From positions 93,059,800 through 93,123,799 of the forward strand of contig CM070876.1 of the NCBI GenBank assembly GCA_036365515.1: a stretch of DNA of 64,000 nucleotides, in the 5' to 3' direction. Source of the DNA: Torymus aiolomorphi (Eukaryota > Arthropoda > Insecta > Hymenoptera > Torymidae). Below, in pieces: positions 23,880-35,338 of the stretch. The first letter of the stretch is position 1. Each line of letters opens with the position of its first letter. The position numbers and the translations under genes were made by a program. The notes under the pieces are model-generated. The model made no database searches, was not told where the DNA came from, and saw nothing but the letters and a program-made list of their open reading frames with translations.

Positions 23880-24450
23880 CATGCGTAAATAGTGTAGTGT
23901 TTTATTTTTATGCAAATATCATACAGGGGTGAAAGAGGGCGTTAAACCACGTATATTTTACTCAAAAGCTTTAAAAACTCGTAAAGTAGCAGCAGTTTGA
24001 AGATGACCTTGAAAATAAAGTTTCATAGTTAGCATTCTGTAAAAAAACATTGAATATTGCAAGCCGAATGCAATTTAAGTGCAATCAAAAAATTAAAAAA
24101 TACGTCTGAAAGCATTATTAGAGAACAGCACTATTTAAATTCTAAAATGATCAGTGATGTAGGCATACTCGGGTTAGTTTATTTCAGATCGATTCGATCT
24201 TATATACAGGATGGACCATTTTAATCAAGACCGAATCTATTTGAAATCGAGCAGCCAGAGTATGTCTACATCACCGATCATTTTGAAATTGACGTATTTC
24301 TGTTCCTCGATTGCATTAAAATTGCATCCGGATACAAATAAAAAATGGACTTTTTATGAAAATGCATTTTTCTCAAAAACCCCATCTTTTTTTGGATGAA
24401 TTTTTTTTTTGCGGTAGGGCACATAAGTACTTATCAAACCATGTTTGCCC
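23880..24450. repeat. Interspersed repeat family X, two copies head to head
   Basis: Left arm 23895-24200 and right arm 24212-24450 are diverged inverted copies around a short centre; compare AAAATGATCAGTGATGTAGGCATAC at 24145 on with its opposite-strand counterpart TGTCTACATCACCGATCATTTTGAA near 24265. The family also occurs at 55515-56030 and 61950-62370. Shared marks are TTTTTATGCAAAT(A/G)TCAT(A/G)CAGGG and the ATGATCGGTG block. There is no coding content and the class is unknown. Confidence 0.65.
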
Positions 24451-24971
24451 GATACTGCAGTTTTGGCCATGGAAAGAGAAAAAATATATTAAGTGCAATG
24501 AATTTTTTTACGTTATAAGTTAGACCTTAGTAGTCAACATAAATTGCTTTGTTTATATCAACTGTAACGGATAATTAATTCACCGGCTGCCCGGTATTAA
24601 ATTTTGAATTTGTTTTCCAACTAATCGCTTTGTCCATTTTTAAAGTCATAAACGCTAAATAAACACATGAAGCAAATACATAAAGTTTTCCACCTATGGC
24701 ATTTATCACTAAACACAATTGAATCAATCTCATTAACGTGAGACAATTTAAGATACACACACCACTTCCGATAGTTTTTTCATTAGACTCGGACATATAT
24801 ATTATAACAAAAAAACTTCGGGTTGACCTCTTTTTGAACCAGATTTTCGAAACACCAAACACACTCCCTCTCCTCTAAAACTTTTGCATCTAGATAAAGC
24901 CTTACTAAGCTTCCAGCTAGATAGATATTTACTAATTTTTGTTTATTTAATTAAATTATATTGTTTATAAA
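24451..24971. other. Unassigned region with a 95-codon minus-strand ORF
   Basis: The frame on the minus strand at 24862-24575 is hydrophobic in its middle (LMRLIQLCLVINAIGG) but matches no family that I know, and has no promoter or intron evidence. It may be a decayed exon or chance. The right end is the leader of Helitron B. Confidence 0.3.
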
Positions 24972-25795
24972 ATGAATAATATAGACAAAATTAAAATGAT
25001 TGGTGATGGAAATTGTTTATTTCGTTGTTTTTCATATTTTTTGTATAATAATCAAAATTTTGACTATAAAGTACGATTAAATATAGTCAAATATATTAAA
25101 AATAATTGGAATAATTATCAAAATTTTATATTAGGTAATCAATATTACAAAAATGTAAAAAACGGTAATGATTATGAATTGCTAATGTCTCAAAATGGAA
25201 TTTATGGAAATGAAATTGAAATTCAAGCTTTTACAGAAATGAATAATATTCAAATTATTGTACATTTAAATAATAATAGTAATAAATATTCTTTTGGTAA
25301 AAATTCAATTAATCAAAAATTAACGTTAATGTTTGATGGTAATTTAGATTCAGGTCATTATGATATATTAAAATGTTCTAATGATAATATACAATCAACA
25401 ATTATAAAAAAACAAAATAACCTAGAAATAGATTCTCAAACCAATATTAATTTATTTAATCAACATGTTAAGACTGATATTCAAACAACTAAAAGTAATA
25501 AAATTAAAATTAAAATGATTGGTGATGGAAATTGTTTATTTCGTTGTTTTGCATACTTTTTGTATAATAATCAAAATCTTCACTATAAAATAAGATTAAA
25601 TATAGTTAAATATATTATAAATAATTGGAATATTTATAAAAATTTTATATTAGGAAATCAATATTATAGAAATGTACTAAAAAGTAATGATTATGAATTA
25701 TTAATGTCTCAAAATGGAATTTATGGTAATGAAATTGAAATTAAAAGTTTTGCAGAAATATATAATATCAACATTATTGTATATTTAAATAATAC

Positions 25796-25860
<65 letters not shown>

Positions 25861-25951
25861 GTTTGGTAACAATTCAAGTAATCAAAAATTAACATTATTG
25901 TTTAATGGTAATCTTGATTCAGGTCATTACGATATATTAGAATATTTAAAT
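24972..25951 (+). pseudogene. Tandem OTU domains of Helitron B, split by a (TA)n run
   Basis: The ATG at 24972 starts an ORF whose first OTU domain has Cys15 in GDGNCLFRCF and His129 in DSGHYDIL. A linker of about 40 residues leads to a second copy, again with GDGNCLFRCF (about 25519-25548). The second copy is interrupted at about 25798-25858 by a long (TA)n tract that reads as alternating Tyr-Ile and throws the frame. The matching domain tail (FGNNSSNQKLTLLF to SGHYDILEYLN) continues in another frame at about 25861-25951. All catalytic Cys and His residues are still written in the DNA. The role is a cysteine protease of likely deubiquitinase type within the Helitron protein. Confidence 0.8.
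25798..25858. repeat. (TA)n microsatellite inside an OTU coding segment
   Basis: About 60 bp of pure TA dinucleotides sit between two parts of one domain. The seed is the natural AAATATATA of the homologous coding sequence. It causes a frameshift in the reading frame. Confidence 0.9.
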
Positions 25952-26111
25952 TAATAATATTAAATCAGAAATTACAAAATTAAAAAAAAATACACGTAAA
26001 CGAAAAATAGATTTTCAGATAGATACTACAATTTGTAATAAAAAATTAAAATTAACGATTAATTCCAATTATAATAAACGTAAAAAAAAAAATGAAAGAA
26101 TTAAATAGTTC

Positions 26112-28210
26112 ATCTTACTTAAGCGAAATGAAATATAAATGTTCTCTTTCTTCAGCAGTATTTTGGAACGAAGAAAAAAAAAATCAAATTGTTGTCAAAA
26201 TGGTAAAATAGTACTTTCAGCATTAAGTAATTATGACGCAAAATTAAAAGATTTATTATTAAATGATCAAATTTTCAGATGTCTAATTCGATATTACAAC
26301 AATATTTTTGGCTTTGCTACATTTAATGCTAATATTAAATATGAAAAAAAGAAAGCCATTTATAATTTAAAAATTCAAGGTCAAATTTGTCATACAACAC
26401 CAAATACATTGATACCAGTAAATAATAAAGAACCATGTTGTGGACAACTTTATATATATGATAATGTAACAGCCATTGATAAAAGATTGAGTAAAAACGA
26501 GAATTTAAGTAAAGTGCATTTAAAATTATTAACTGAAGTGTTAAATAATAATCCATATGCTAAAAAATATAAACATTTACATGAAATATCAAACTTTAAT
26601 AATATGTCAAATTATAAAATATATTTCATTCGTAAAAATAATAATCAAAAACATCGTTATAATGCACCTTTAACATCAGAATCTGGAGCTATAATAGTTT
26701 CACAAAACGAGATACCAGAAAATTATGATATATGCATTTATCCAAAACATGTTTCTAATAATCAAGAAATTACTTATTTAAACAAATTATCACATCATGT
26801 TGATCCAATGGTTTTTCCATTATTTTTTCCATCTGGAGATTTACGTTGGAGTATTGGATATTTAAAAAAACCAAATGCAAATTCAAATGAAAATCTTACT
26901 GCATTACAATACTATTTGTACCGATTAGCACATAGACCAAACTGTAAAATTTTTAATCCATTATTATACGGTAGTAGATTAACTCAACAATTGTTTTTAC
27001 ATGCTTATATTATTGTAGAAAATAATAGAATGAATTATTTTAGAAGTGATAAAAAAAATTTACGTGTAGAATGTTATCAAGGCTTATTAGACCACGTAAT
27101 AAATAGTGCTGCTAACATTTCATCAAATTTTAAGAGTAAAGAACAACTTGGAAATCTTTTTATACTACCAGCTACGTATATAGGTAGTCCAAGGTATATG
27201 GAACAACATTATCAGGATGCTATGGCAATAATGAGAAACACAGGAAGACCTGATTTATTTATAACAGTTACATGTAATCCTAAATGGAAAGAACTCAAAG
27301 AATATTTTAATAAATTTTCCACGAAACACAACTCCAAATGACATTCCCAATATTACTGTTCAGTTATTTCACGTAAAATTAATGTTATTAATTGATGATA
27401 TAATTAAACATCAAATATTTGGTAATGTTATATCATATATTAATACCATAGAATTTCAAAAACGAGGCCTTCCTCATGCACATAATCTCGTAACATTACA
27501 CCCAAACAATAAATTACTATCGCCTGAAAAAATTGATCAATATATATCTGCAGAAATTCCATCTATAAATGATGACGAAGAATTACATAAATTAGTTATT
27601 AAACATATGCTTCATGGCCCTCATACTAATAATTCACCATGTATTGACAAAAATAAACTAATATGTAAAAAAAAATTTAAAAACCATTCACTGATTTTAC
27701 AGTATTTAAAAAAAATGGTTATTCTGAATATATGAGAAAAAAAATAATATTTCAGAGAATTTAACAGACAAAATTAAAAATAACCAAAAACCAGTTCCCG
27801 TAGATAATTCTATGGTTGTACCATAATAATTTTTTATTAAAAAAATATAAATGTCACATAAATGTTGAGTATTGTGCTTCTCTTCAAAGTATAAAGTATA
27901 TTTTCAATTATATTCATAAAGGTTGTGACAAAGCACTTTGTAAATTAAAAAAAATAAATACAGATAATGAAACAGATACACATGATGAAATTACTCAATT
28001 TATAGATGGTAAATATTTGAGTCCCATGGAAACAGCATGGAGATTACAAGAATTTCCTTTATGTGGTAGAAGTCACACCGTAATACGTTTAGCAATTCAC
28101 ACCGAAAATAAACAAAATATAATTTTCGAAGAAAATAAAGAGGAAAAAGCTTTAGATAACTGGAAAACTACATTAACTTCGTTGTTTGAATTAAATAAAA
28201 AAGATAAAAA
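26112..28210 (+). pseudogene. Helitron B N-terminal and HUH Rep domains, broken
   Basis: After a basic linker, the zinc-like CSLSSAVFW segment (26137 on) opens the Helitron N-terminal domain, with LSHHVDPMVFPLFFPSGDLR near 26785 and GRPDLFITVTCNPKWKEL near 27244. The Rep HUH motif is QKRGLPHAH (27457-27483) and the tyrosine motif is KYIFNYIHKG (about 27896-27925), which keeps both Tyr positions. Frameshifts: in the A-run near 26170-26182, near 27318-27340, and near 27668-27680, with a stop before 27816. The last Helitron-like residues are ELNKKDKNA at 28187-28212, then LTR sequence takes over. Confidence 0.85.
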
Positions 28211-28755
28211 TGCCACTCCTAGGACTTCTCCCCCATGGTGGTGCTTCCGTTGATTGGCTACAGTTGGTCAGTTATCGCTTTCTGATTCGTAGAGAACAAA
28301 TATCAGAGAGTGGACTTAGGCACGTACACCCGAGTCCAGACGCTGATGCTGCAGCTACACGGTATCTTCTTATCCGCCTGTTAGTATTTCGCTTCTACTG
28401 TACGTTATACTTTTATAACTTGATTTTCTCTCACGCCGTTATTACTACGTTATTGTTGCCTCTAAACGAATGTTGATAGCACGGACACAGGGAGAAGAAA
28501 ATCCTTGTATAAGAAACGCATGATTTCATTTACTGTAAAGAAATATTGTTTAATATAGAGAGATTTCGTTAACTATTAAGGCATATAATTTTGGCACAAA
28601 CATCATAATTTTATAATGTGAAATTTATACTTGATCCACAATTTATACAAAATCTTTTTTTTCTCTCTGTCCCCAGCAGTTTCGAAATACAGTTTTTGCT
28701 TATTCTACGCGGCTACAAAATTACAAAATTCGATTCTAATGATCACGACATAACA
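28211..28755 (-). repeat. 3' LTR of retroelement C, 545 bp
   Basis: It matches 38978-39529 along its whole length. The 7-bp size difference comes from a gap next to the outer end (TGCCAC-TCCTAGG here, TGCAACTCCCCGTTCCTAGG in the other copy). The inner end TGTTATGTCG (coding strand) adjoins the polypurine tract. Confidence 0.92.
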
Positions 28756-28765
28756 CCCCCCACCT
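28756..28765 (-). promoter_or_regulatory. Polypurine tract of retroelement C
   Basis: On the coding strand AGGTGGGGGG stands directly before TGTTATG of the 3' LTR. This confirms both the orientation and the LTR edge. Confidence 0.85.
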
Positions 28766-28778
28766 AAGATGGGACGTA

Positions 28779-30711
28779 TTAGTCAACGTACGGAGCGTCC
28801 CTAAAGTTTAATCTACGTTCTATATCGCTGTAGTCCCGAGGGCGTATTGGTGGCGGTATACCACGAGATGATGTTTCTGGTCTGCTCGCGGTCAGTCTCC
28901 TTCCAGGAGCTAGTGATGGCCTGTTAGGCTTCCCAACGTCAATGGCGGTCGACCTTCGTTTGAACAAACTCAAGAGTAAATGAGCCAATATTGACCAGAC
29001 GGCAGCGAGTATGTGCGCACTACATCCATAAATCGTATATAAAGCGTAACCCTTCAGTAACGTATCTAAAACAAATTTCAGGGCTTGTATAATCATGATT
29101 ATTGCTATGACGCCTGCTGCTGCAATGCCAAATTTCGACAAAGAGGACCAGAAACGGGAGAGGACAGATTGTGTATAGGTTTCTATAGCTTCGGGCTCAA
29201 GAAGATTTGCTAGGTTAGGAGAACCGGCTGGGAGGGTTCTATCTGAAACTTTACGCGCAATCGATTCTAGTATAGTCGGTCTCTCTGCGTTTAAACTTAA
29301 GTGATCGTGTAACCGCTCTAGTTCCTCCGGGTGGTAAATGCCATGGCTTATGATGTTCTGTAGCTCCTCGTATTTCCACGTGGGTTTCTGATATGGTGCC
29401 AGCATTGGTGATGGTTCGACTCTCGTTGGCATTGGCAATATTTGATGCCATGTTCCCTGTACTTCGAAGTAGGGTGGCATAAATCGGTTACAGTCATCCT
29501 TTTTCCCACAGGAAACAGGCAGCTCGTGATAGCACGTTTGCAGATGCCGTAACTTACATTCGACAGGTTGGCACTGCACGATGTGAACGGCCTCTCCGGC
29601 CGCAACCGCTATGTAGCCTCTCCTTTTCATTATCTGCAGGGCGAAGGCCTCGGGATCAGACTTAACCTGGGCGAGTGCATTCTTTAAATTCTGTCGCTCT
29701 AAATTACATCTGTGGAACAAAATATCTTTATATAGGTTGTTGAATTGTGTATTGACATGTTTTGACAAGTACGATATCTTTGTATTGAAATAAGCTGTTG
29801 TCAGAATATTTTGACCTTTAAGCGTAGAGGTTTTTGCTAGATCATTTCTTAAGACGTTTTCCATAATAAGAAATTTTGGGTGTTTCGTTTTTATGAGTCT
29901 ATATCCACACAGATTCTCTTCTCCCACTGAGGCAAGGCCAAACTGTATGCCATTTGTGGAGTTGGCAAAGTACACCGCGGACGAGTCTAGTGAAGTGACA
30001 TTGACTCCCATTCCTTCGAATAGTACCGCGTAGTTCTCAAAGCCGCAAACCGTTGGCGCAGTAGGAGCCCAGTAGACGTCACACTCATCGAGCTCCTGGC
30101 AATACCTTGTTGAGAATTGACACACGGTGCCCGTGGGCAGAATTAGCTTGTTTTTACCTTTGTCAACTGACGCCAGCATTTGACTGTACGTAATTTCGAC
30201 CTTGGCCGTTACAACAACATTTTCGTAACTTACATTTTGTTCGTTGTAATTTGCCCCTTTGCACTCCACGTTTATTGTCAAATGTCCTGCAAACACTACA
30301 TTTCGATAATTAGTCACGATGTCCTTTAACCCTCTAGGAGAACTTCCGGAATTTTTAAAGTCTGAAATTCACCAACTTGTTGCACCGTTCCCTGCTGAGT
30401 TCCTCAATATACGTCCTTTTGCCTCCCCTCACGTCTGATATGTGCGAGTACATGCCACAGTAACGAATCTTCTGTTCTATCTTCACCCTGCAGGCTTCGA
30501 CAAGAACATCCTCGTACTCAATCTGCTGCACTAATCGGAATTCCAAATTGGTGTGGTTGTCGGGTCCCTGGGCCACTTCAGATTCGCGTACTTCATGAGT
30601 GGAGAAGGTAGTGATATTCAGAGAGTCCCGCCCACATTCATACCCGGTTATTGAAAGGGTTACAGGAAAATAGGTGGAGAGAGTGACAATTAGCAGCAGT
30701 GCGTAAGCCAT
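28779..30711 (-). pseudogene. Envelope glycoprotein of retroelement C, class III (chuvirus/mononegavirus-like)
   Basis: The N-terminal part (30711-30355) starts with a signal peptide (ALLLIVTLSTYFPVTLS), then an ectodomain with spaced cysteines such as YECGRDSL and IRYCGMYSH. The long C-terminal part (open from about 30376 to 28779) has more paired cysteines, NCGYR-like CGYRLIKTKHPKFLIME, N-glycosylation sites, a membrane anchor near residues 390-415 of the ORF (IAAAGVIAIIMIIQAL) and a second hydrophobic stretch near GCSAHILAAVWSILAHLLLS. The layout and cysteine pattern fit glycoproteins of chuviruses and their genomic copies, not baculovirus F. A single frameshift at about 30372-30390 separates the parts. 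The assignment is from pattern memory and needs a profile search. Confidence 0.6.
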
Positions 30712-30735
30712 GATTCCCTACAAACACAAGAAATA
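30712..30735 (-). promoter_or_regulatory. Probable splice acceptor for envelope mRNA
   Basis: Read on the coding strand, a pyrimidine-rich TTTCTTGTGTTTGTAG ends seven bases before the envelope ATG. Env-bearing gypsy elements make env from a spliced RNA, and this is the expected place for the acceptor. The donor was not located. Confidence 0.5.
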
Positions 30736-30738
30736 TGA

Positions 30739-32172
30739 TTAGATATCTGAGGTTCCTGAACTTGACGGGTTAGTTGTCGGGGGGTCTCCCCTTCTGATTC
30801 TCCGTAGTTTATTCGGATGAACAGTCCGTGCCCCCCTCTTATACGTTATTTTTACATTTCTACCGTTATCAATTAATTCTAGTACCTTATACGGACCGCA
30901 ATACTGCGGTGCAAATTTATGTTTATTATTAGGTTCGTTCAGTAACATTAATCTATCGCCCATCTCGAACGTACATGGATTAGCGACGCGGTCGTAATAT
31001 TCCTTTGACCTTTCCTTTGCACTACCTAAATTTTCTTGTGCTAGCCGTGCAATTTCGTTAAGTCACGTTTTTAATCTGAGTAAGTAGTCCTGATAAGTCT
31101 CGGTTAAGTCCTCGTCGATTTCAACACCTGCTGAAGGCACTCTCGTGATGCGTCCGTACGCACACTCAAATGGCGTCAATTTCGTTCCCTCGTGTACGCT
31201 TGTGTTGTATGAAAAACAAGCACACTCTAACCATGTATCCCATTCTTTTACACGAGTGACATAGTTCTTAAGCCATTCCGACAAGGAATGGTGCATGCGT
31301 TCAATTGAACCATTGGACTGCGGCATGAAGGCAGTTGTTGTACACCATTTTATGTTGCATAGTTTCCCAAAGTTCTTGACTAAGGAACTTGTAAAGTTCG
31401 TACCCTGATCCGTCAAGACAATTTTCGGCGCTCCAAAGGTATAGACTAATTTTTGTAAAAATGCATCCGCAATCGATTGTGAATTTGCTTCCATTAAAGG
31501 CACGGCTATGGTGTATTTAGTTAAAAAGTCTTGCATCGTTAATATGTACTTATTTTCAGATTTAGTTACAGGGAGCGGTCCTACTATATCTAAGGATACC
31601 TTGTTAAAGGCGTCACCGGGCGTGTCCATCAGAATCATAACTTTAGGCTATTTAACCTTACGTCGCATAAGTTTATTAGTCTGATAAATGAGACACCACG
31701 CAATGAATGTTTGTATATCTGATTTCATTCTAGACTAAAAATATGTTTGTCTCATTCTTTTGTAAGTTTTCGCTACGCCCTTGTGGCCATTTATATGTGA
31801 ACAATGAATTTCTCTAATTAATGCATTCCGAATCACTGGACTGGGATATGAAATCAGATTCAAGCATAAAATGATTTTCGTAGGCGAATCTGCGAATCGA
31901 TCTTTAATCATATCTACGATCCTTACCCACTGGATATCATCGACACTGCCGGTTTTCGATATTCTAAGACTGTTCAGCTGTAATGTGTTTACGGCATCGA
32001 GCAATGATGCTAATATTTCCTTAAAGATTTCCGGGTCTGTTCTTATGTGTAAATTTTCTTTAACCGGTAGAGCTATTTTATGCTTTGTGCCTATATTCGT
32101 TACCTTCACCTTTCCTAAAACTACATCATATTTTCGGATGTCGCCTTTCGTCTTGCAGCTTTTTCGTTCCAT
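30739..32172 (-). pseudogene. Integrase of retroelement C
   Basis: Integrase inserts the cDNA into the host genome. From the N-terminus: a zinc domain with HCSHINGHKGVAKTYKRMRQ (His-His), the core with the DDE residues in SLDIVGPLP, LTDQGTNF and NGSIERMH, and a C-terminal segment APQYCGPYKVLELI (GPY/F type, 30739-30963). The frame is constant but has three stops: complement 31735-31737 (TAG in the usual TYFWP context), 31648-31650 (TAG) and 31063-31065 (TGA). The first zinc cysteine context CLIYQT has Tyr at 31684-31686 where a cysteine is expected, so the zinc site is lost as well. All three DDE residues survive. Confidence 0.85.
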
Positions 32173-32549
32173 AGCGGCTGATTTTTTACGGTTACAGAAT
32201 ACGCTAGGTTATCATGATGGTGCAGAAAATCATCTCTCGAATGGATGATGTTTCTAGCTATGCGTGGTTCTCGCGTCTCGACGTTTTCCCGATCATACTG
32301 TACCTCCTCACTGTTCGATATATCGGAATCCCCATTGGTTGACGCGTTACTGGCTTGATCATTCATTGGTCCGGACATGTGACCAGGATTTAAGGTATGG
32401 GAATCACGCTGGTTATCGGGATTTGAGCTTACAGTCGGATCCTTACCCTCTGTTAAGGAAGCTCCCCCAATTTCCATTCGTTCGGGTAAGGGTCCTTCGT
32501 CGCTGTTCGGTAAGGATGCCAAATCCGGTAAAGGGATATTTCGAGCTAT
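32173..32549 (-). pseudogene. Pol linker between RNase H and integrase
   Basis: The open stretch 32522-32121 continues the RNase H frame after a TGA (32550-32552). Its Ser/Asn/Glu-rich, low-complexity composition is typical of the tether between RNase H and integrase. A frameshift around 32121-32172 moves the reading into the integrase frame. Confidence 0.6.
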
Positions 32550-33425
32550 TCAGTATTCGGCACATTCGCGATCTCTATCTTCCGCATTCAAGGATCTGAC
32601 GAGTAGATTTTCAATCTGTACTAAATCTTGTCTTATTAATCGGTATTTACCGCGTTCGGTCTGTTTTAAGTTAACAGTAGTCAGTATTGAGGCTAGTGGT
32701 ATATGGTCAAGGTAGTCAAGGTGGTAGAGGTGGTTGCCACCTTCGATCTCAGAGTACCATCTGACCTTGATGTCGTTACTAGATTCGCGAACGTCCTGCA
32801 TGAGTTTACATAGGAAAAAGGTTCCTTCCTCATTCCTTACCGCCACGGAATCGTGTTTCTGATATAAAATCGCGTCGTCATTAGGCTGGTTATGTTTTTT
32901 CGGAGGAAGTATTGTTTCGGCACTACTCTCAGAGAATGCATCCCCTCGTTTCCGAATAATTTTCACAGATAATGCGGGTTCCGGTAACGGGATTCTGGAT
33001 AGGGCATCCGCAATGTAATTAGTTTTTCCCGGGATGTATTGGATTTCGAAATCGAAAACAGCTGTTAATTTAAAGTACCATTTTTTAATACGCAAGGTAG
33101 AGTCCTTTACCGAATGCAGCCACACCAGGGGTCTATGATCAGTTAAGAAAGTGAACCTTCTGCCCAAGATACCGTAGCGAAACTGTTGCGCGCAATATAA
33201 CATGGCCAATAGTTCGCCTTCTATCATGCTATATCGGATTTCGGTATCGGTAAGTACGTGACTCGCATGGGAGATCCGGTGATGTATTCCGTCATAAATT
33301 TGGGATAACCAACCGCCTATCCCATCCAAGCATGCGTCACTAGTAACATAAAAATGTTTCGTGAAGTCGGGATGCCTTAGAATCGGTTCTGAAATAAGGC
33401 AATTCTTTAAAATCTCGAAGGCGGT
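32550..33425 (-). pseudogene. RNase H domain of retroelement C
   Basis: RNase H removes the RNA strand during reverse transcription. The frame reads DACLDGIGGWLSQ, then YSMIEGELLAMLYC, FTFLTDHRPLVWL and GKTNYIADALSRIP, the standard Ty3/gypsy RNase H series with its acidic residues (D, E, D, D). It is preceded by TAA at 33426-33428 and ends at TGA 32550-32552. The frame is otherwise open and continuous with RT. Confidence 0.85.
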
Positions 33426-33428
33426 TTA

Positions 33429-34925
33429 CGCTTTCCTATTCCACGTAAAGGTTTTACCTTTCTTAGTTAAGTGAAACAAGGGCTTTGCTTTCATAGCGTA
33501 GCCTGGAAGGTGTCTGCGATAATAGCCGGTAATTCCGGTAAACTGCTTCATTTGTTTCGGGTTCCTGAGTGTTGGAAATTCGGCTATTGGTTTAAGTTTT
33601 TCCGGATCGGGCTTCACCCCCTCTGGCGTAATAACATAACCCAAATACGTAACGAATTCCCGATAGAAGTGCATCTTTCCCGGATGTAATCGCATATTAG
33701 CTTCAGCTAACCTATCGGCCAAATCTAAAAAATCTCGATCTAATTCGTCCTGAGTTGTCGCTGCTATGATAATATCATCAATGTAAGCAAACATTCCTTT
33801 TCTTTGTCGAACTACTTTATTTATTTGCTCCTGGAAGGTCGCAGGCGCGTTTTTCATACCGCAGGGCAATCTCGCGTATTGAGAGTGTCCGAAACTAGTC
33901 GAAAACGCCGTTTATTTACGATCTTTCTTGCGCAGTGGAATCTGATGGAAACCGCTGGACAAGTCTGCGACTGGGAAATAATTTGCCCCGCCTAACTGTT
34001 CAATTATATGCGTGAGGTTAGGTACAGGAAAATTCATTGTAACAGTTTTTTCGTTTAGCTTCCTATAGTCGTTAACCAAACGCCATTGCCGTTTGCCTTC
34101 CGGGCTGCCAGCCTTGGGCACTACCCAAATCGGTGAGTTATACTCGCTAGTCGAATGCTCATTAAATCCCGCTTCCAGCAAAGTATTTATCTGTAGCCGT
34201 ACGAATTCTCCTAACGCTTGCGGAATAGGATACTGTCTTACACAAATCGGAAACTCGTCAATTAACTCTATTCTATGTTCAACCAAGTTTGTAGCAGGTA
34301 GGTGTTCGGCCGGTAAATGAAATATTTCGGCCGTTCGTTTTACTATTACGCTTAATCTATCCAGGCATTCCGAGTTTAAATTCCCGTTTCTTAATAAATT
34401 CAAGACCTGCTCTTCGCGAGTAACTGCGCTCGAGGCTAATATATCCGTATTTGGGTCCTTGCAGTCATGGCCAGCAATTGTGTTTTCTCTCTCCTCTTGA
34501 AAAGAGCATAGTTCGATTATCCCTTCCGGGCTTATCTCCTCTGTTTTCCCTAATTCTTCCGTGACCGTATTTATATATAATGATAGTTCCCTTTCATCAG
34601 TCGAAATATCGAGCAAATTCGCGCCTTTACCTTGTGATTCGGCCTCAGTGCCGCTCTCCCACGACAACGAATTCGCGCCTCCGTCCGTTTCGCTTCCTTC
34701 TTGACCCCCCACCTGCGACCATTCATATTCTGGCGGTAAACCAAGGCCAATTAAATCCAATAACACTCTATTAAATTCCTCCTCCGAAAATCCGTAGTCA
34801 TTTCCGCGATTTTCTCTGACCGATCGTGATTTAATACCGCAGCCATCCCTGTCCTTTACTACTCTGATCTCTCCGTTTTCCTCCGCGGTGGACGCGACCT
34901 CGATCTCGGCTTTATCGTCATTCAC
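33429..34925 (-). pseudogene. Reverse transcriptase of retroelement C
   Basis: The N-terminal half contains WRLVNDYRKLNEKTV, FPVPNLTHIIEQLGGANYF and the first catalytic Asp in ADLSSGFHQIPL. The second half has LPCGMKNAPATFQEQI and the catalytic box FAYIDDIIIA, followed by VTYLGYVITPEG and FTGITGYYRRHLPGYA. A TAA at complement 33912-33914 falls between the halves with the frame unchanged on either side. Upstream (34925 to about 34400) lies an acidic spacer joining protease and RT. Its frame differs from the protease, with a shift near 34935-34960. Confidence 0.88.
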
Positions 34926-34927
34926 TT

Positions 34928-35336
34928 CTACAGGTTTTCTCGCGTTATTTTGTGTATTTTCAAATGGAATAATTTCTTCCCCGAAAATAAGTGACCCTTG
35001 TCGTAATCTATAATTGCCGAACTCTGTTTGAAGAAGTGGGAGCCTAAAATGAGCGGGTATGAGATAGGAAATTTACTATCTACCACAAAAAATCTCGACC
35101 TTATTTCGTAGATTTCAACATAGCAAATTCCAAGTGAATCTTGATCATGACCCGATATCCCTCTTAAAATTGGTTTCTCCAAAATGTTCATTTCTAATTT
35201 CCTATCAAGAGCAGAGATTTTGATCAAATTTGACTGAGAGCCCGAATCAACCATAGCCTTAATCGGGGATTGAATGAAATCCCTTGACTCTACATTGATA
35301 ATCAGAATTGAGCTAATATTTTTTAAACCTACTTTG
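34928..35336 (-). pseudogene. Retroviral-type aspartic protease of retroelement C
   Basis: The motif AMVDSGSQSNLI has the DSG of a retropepsin. The later PLILGSHFF with hydrophobic-G-S fits the flap-to-C-terminal part. A protease monomer of about 100 residues is expected and is seen. Its N-terminal side is cut by the mariner at 35339-36115; the gag zinc-knuckle frame lies on the other side. The end of the frame (34928) is a frameshift against the RT spacer. Confidence 0.75.
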
Positions 35337-35338
35337 TA

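Larger units (their letters stand above)
24972..28210 (+). mobile_element. Helitron B, truncated by retroelement C
   Basis: It has the same domain order as Helitron A: two OTU domains, Helitron N-terminal domain and HUH Rep. It is more AT-rich and clearly diverged in protein sequence, so it is a separate family member and not a recent duplicate. Homology stops at about 28210, where the LTR of retroelement C begins. No helicase continuation is found at the far side of that element (39530 on). Confidence 0.85.

Noticed and set aside
24575..24862. Possible host receptor exon on the minus strand
   Set aside because: Hydrophobic stretch only; no family motif, no splice sites I trust, and no neighbours that support it. 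Kept as unassigned.
32264..32599. 111-codon plus-strand ORF within pol
   Set aside because: Antisense shadow of the RNase H-integrase linker.
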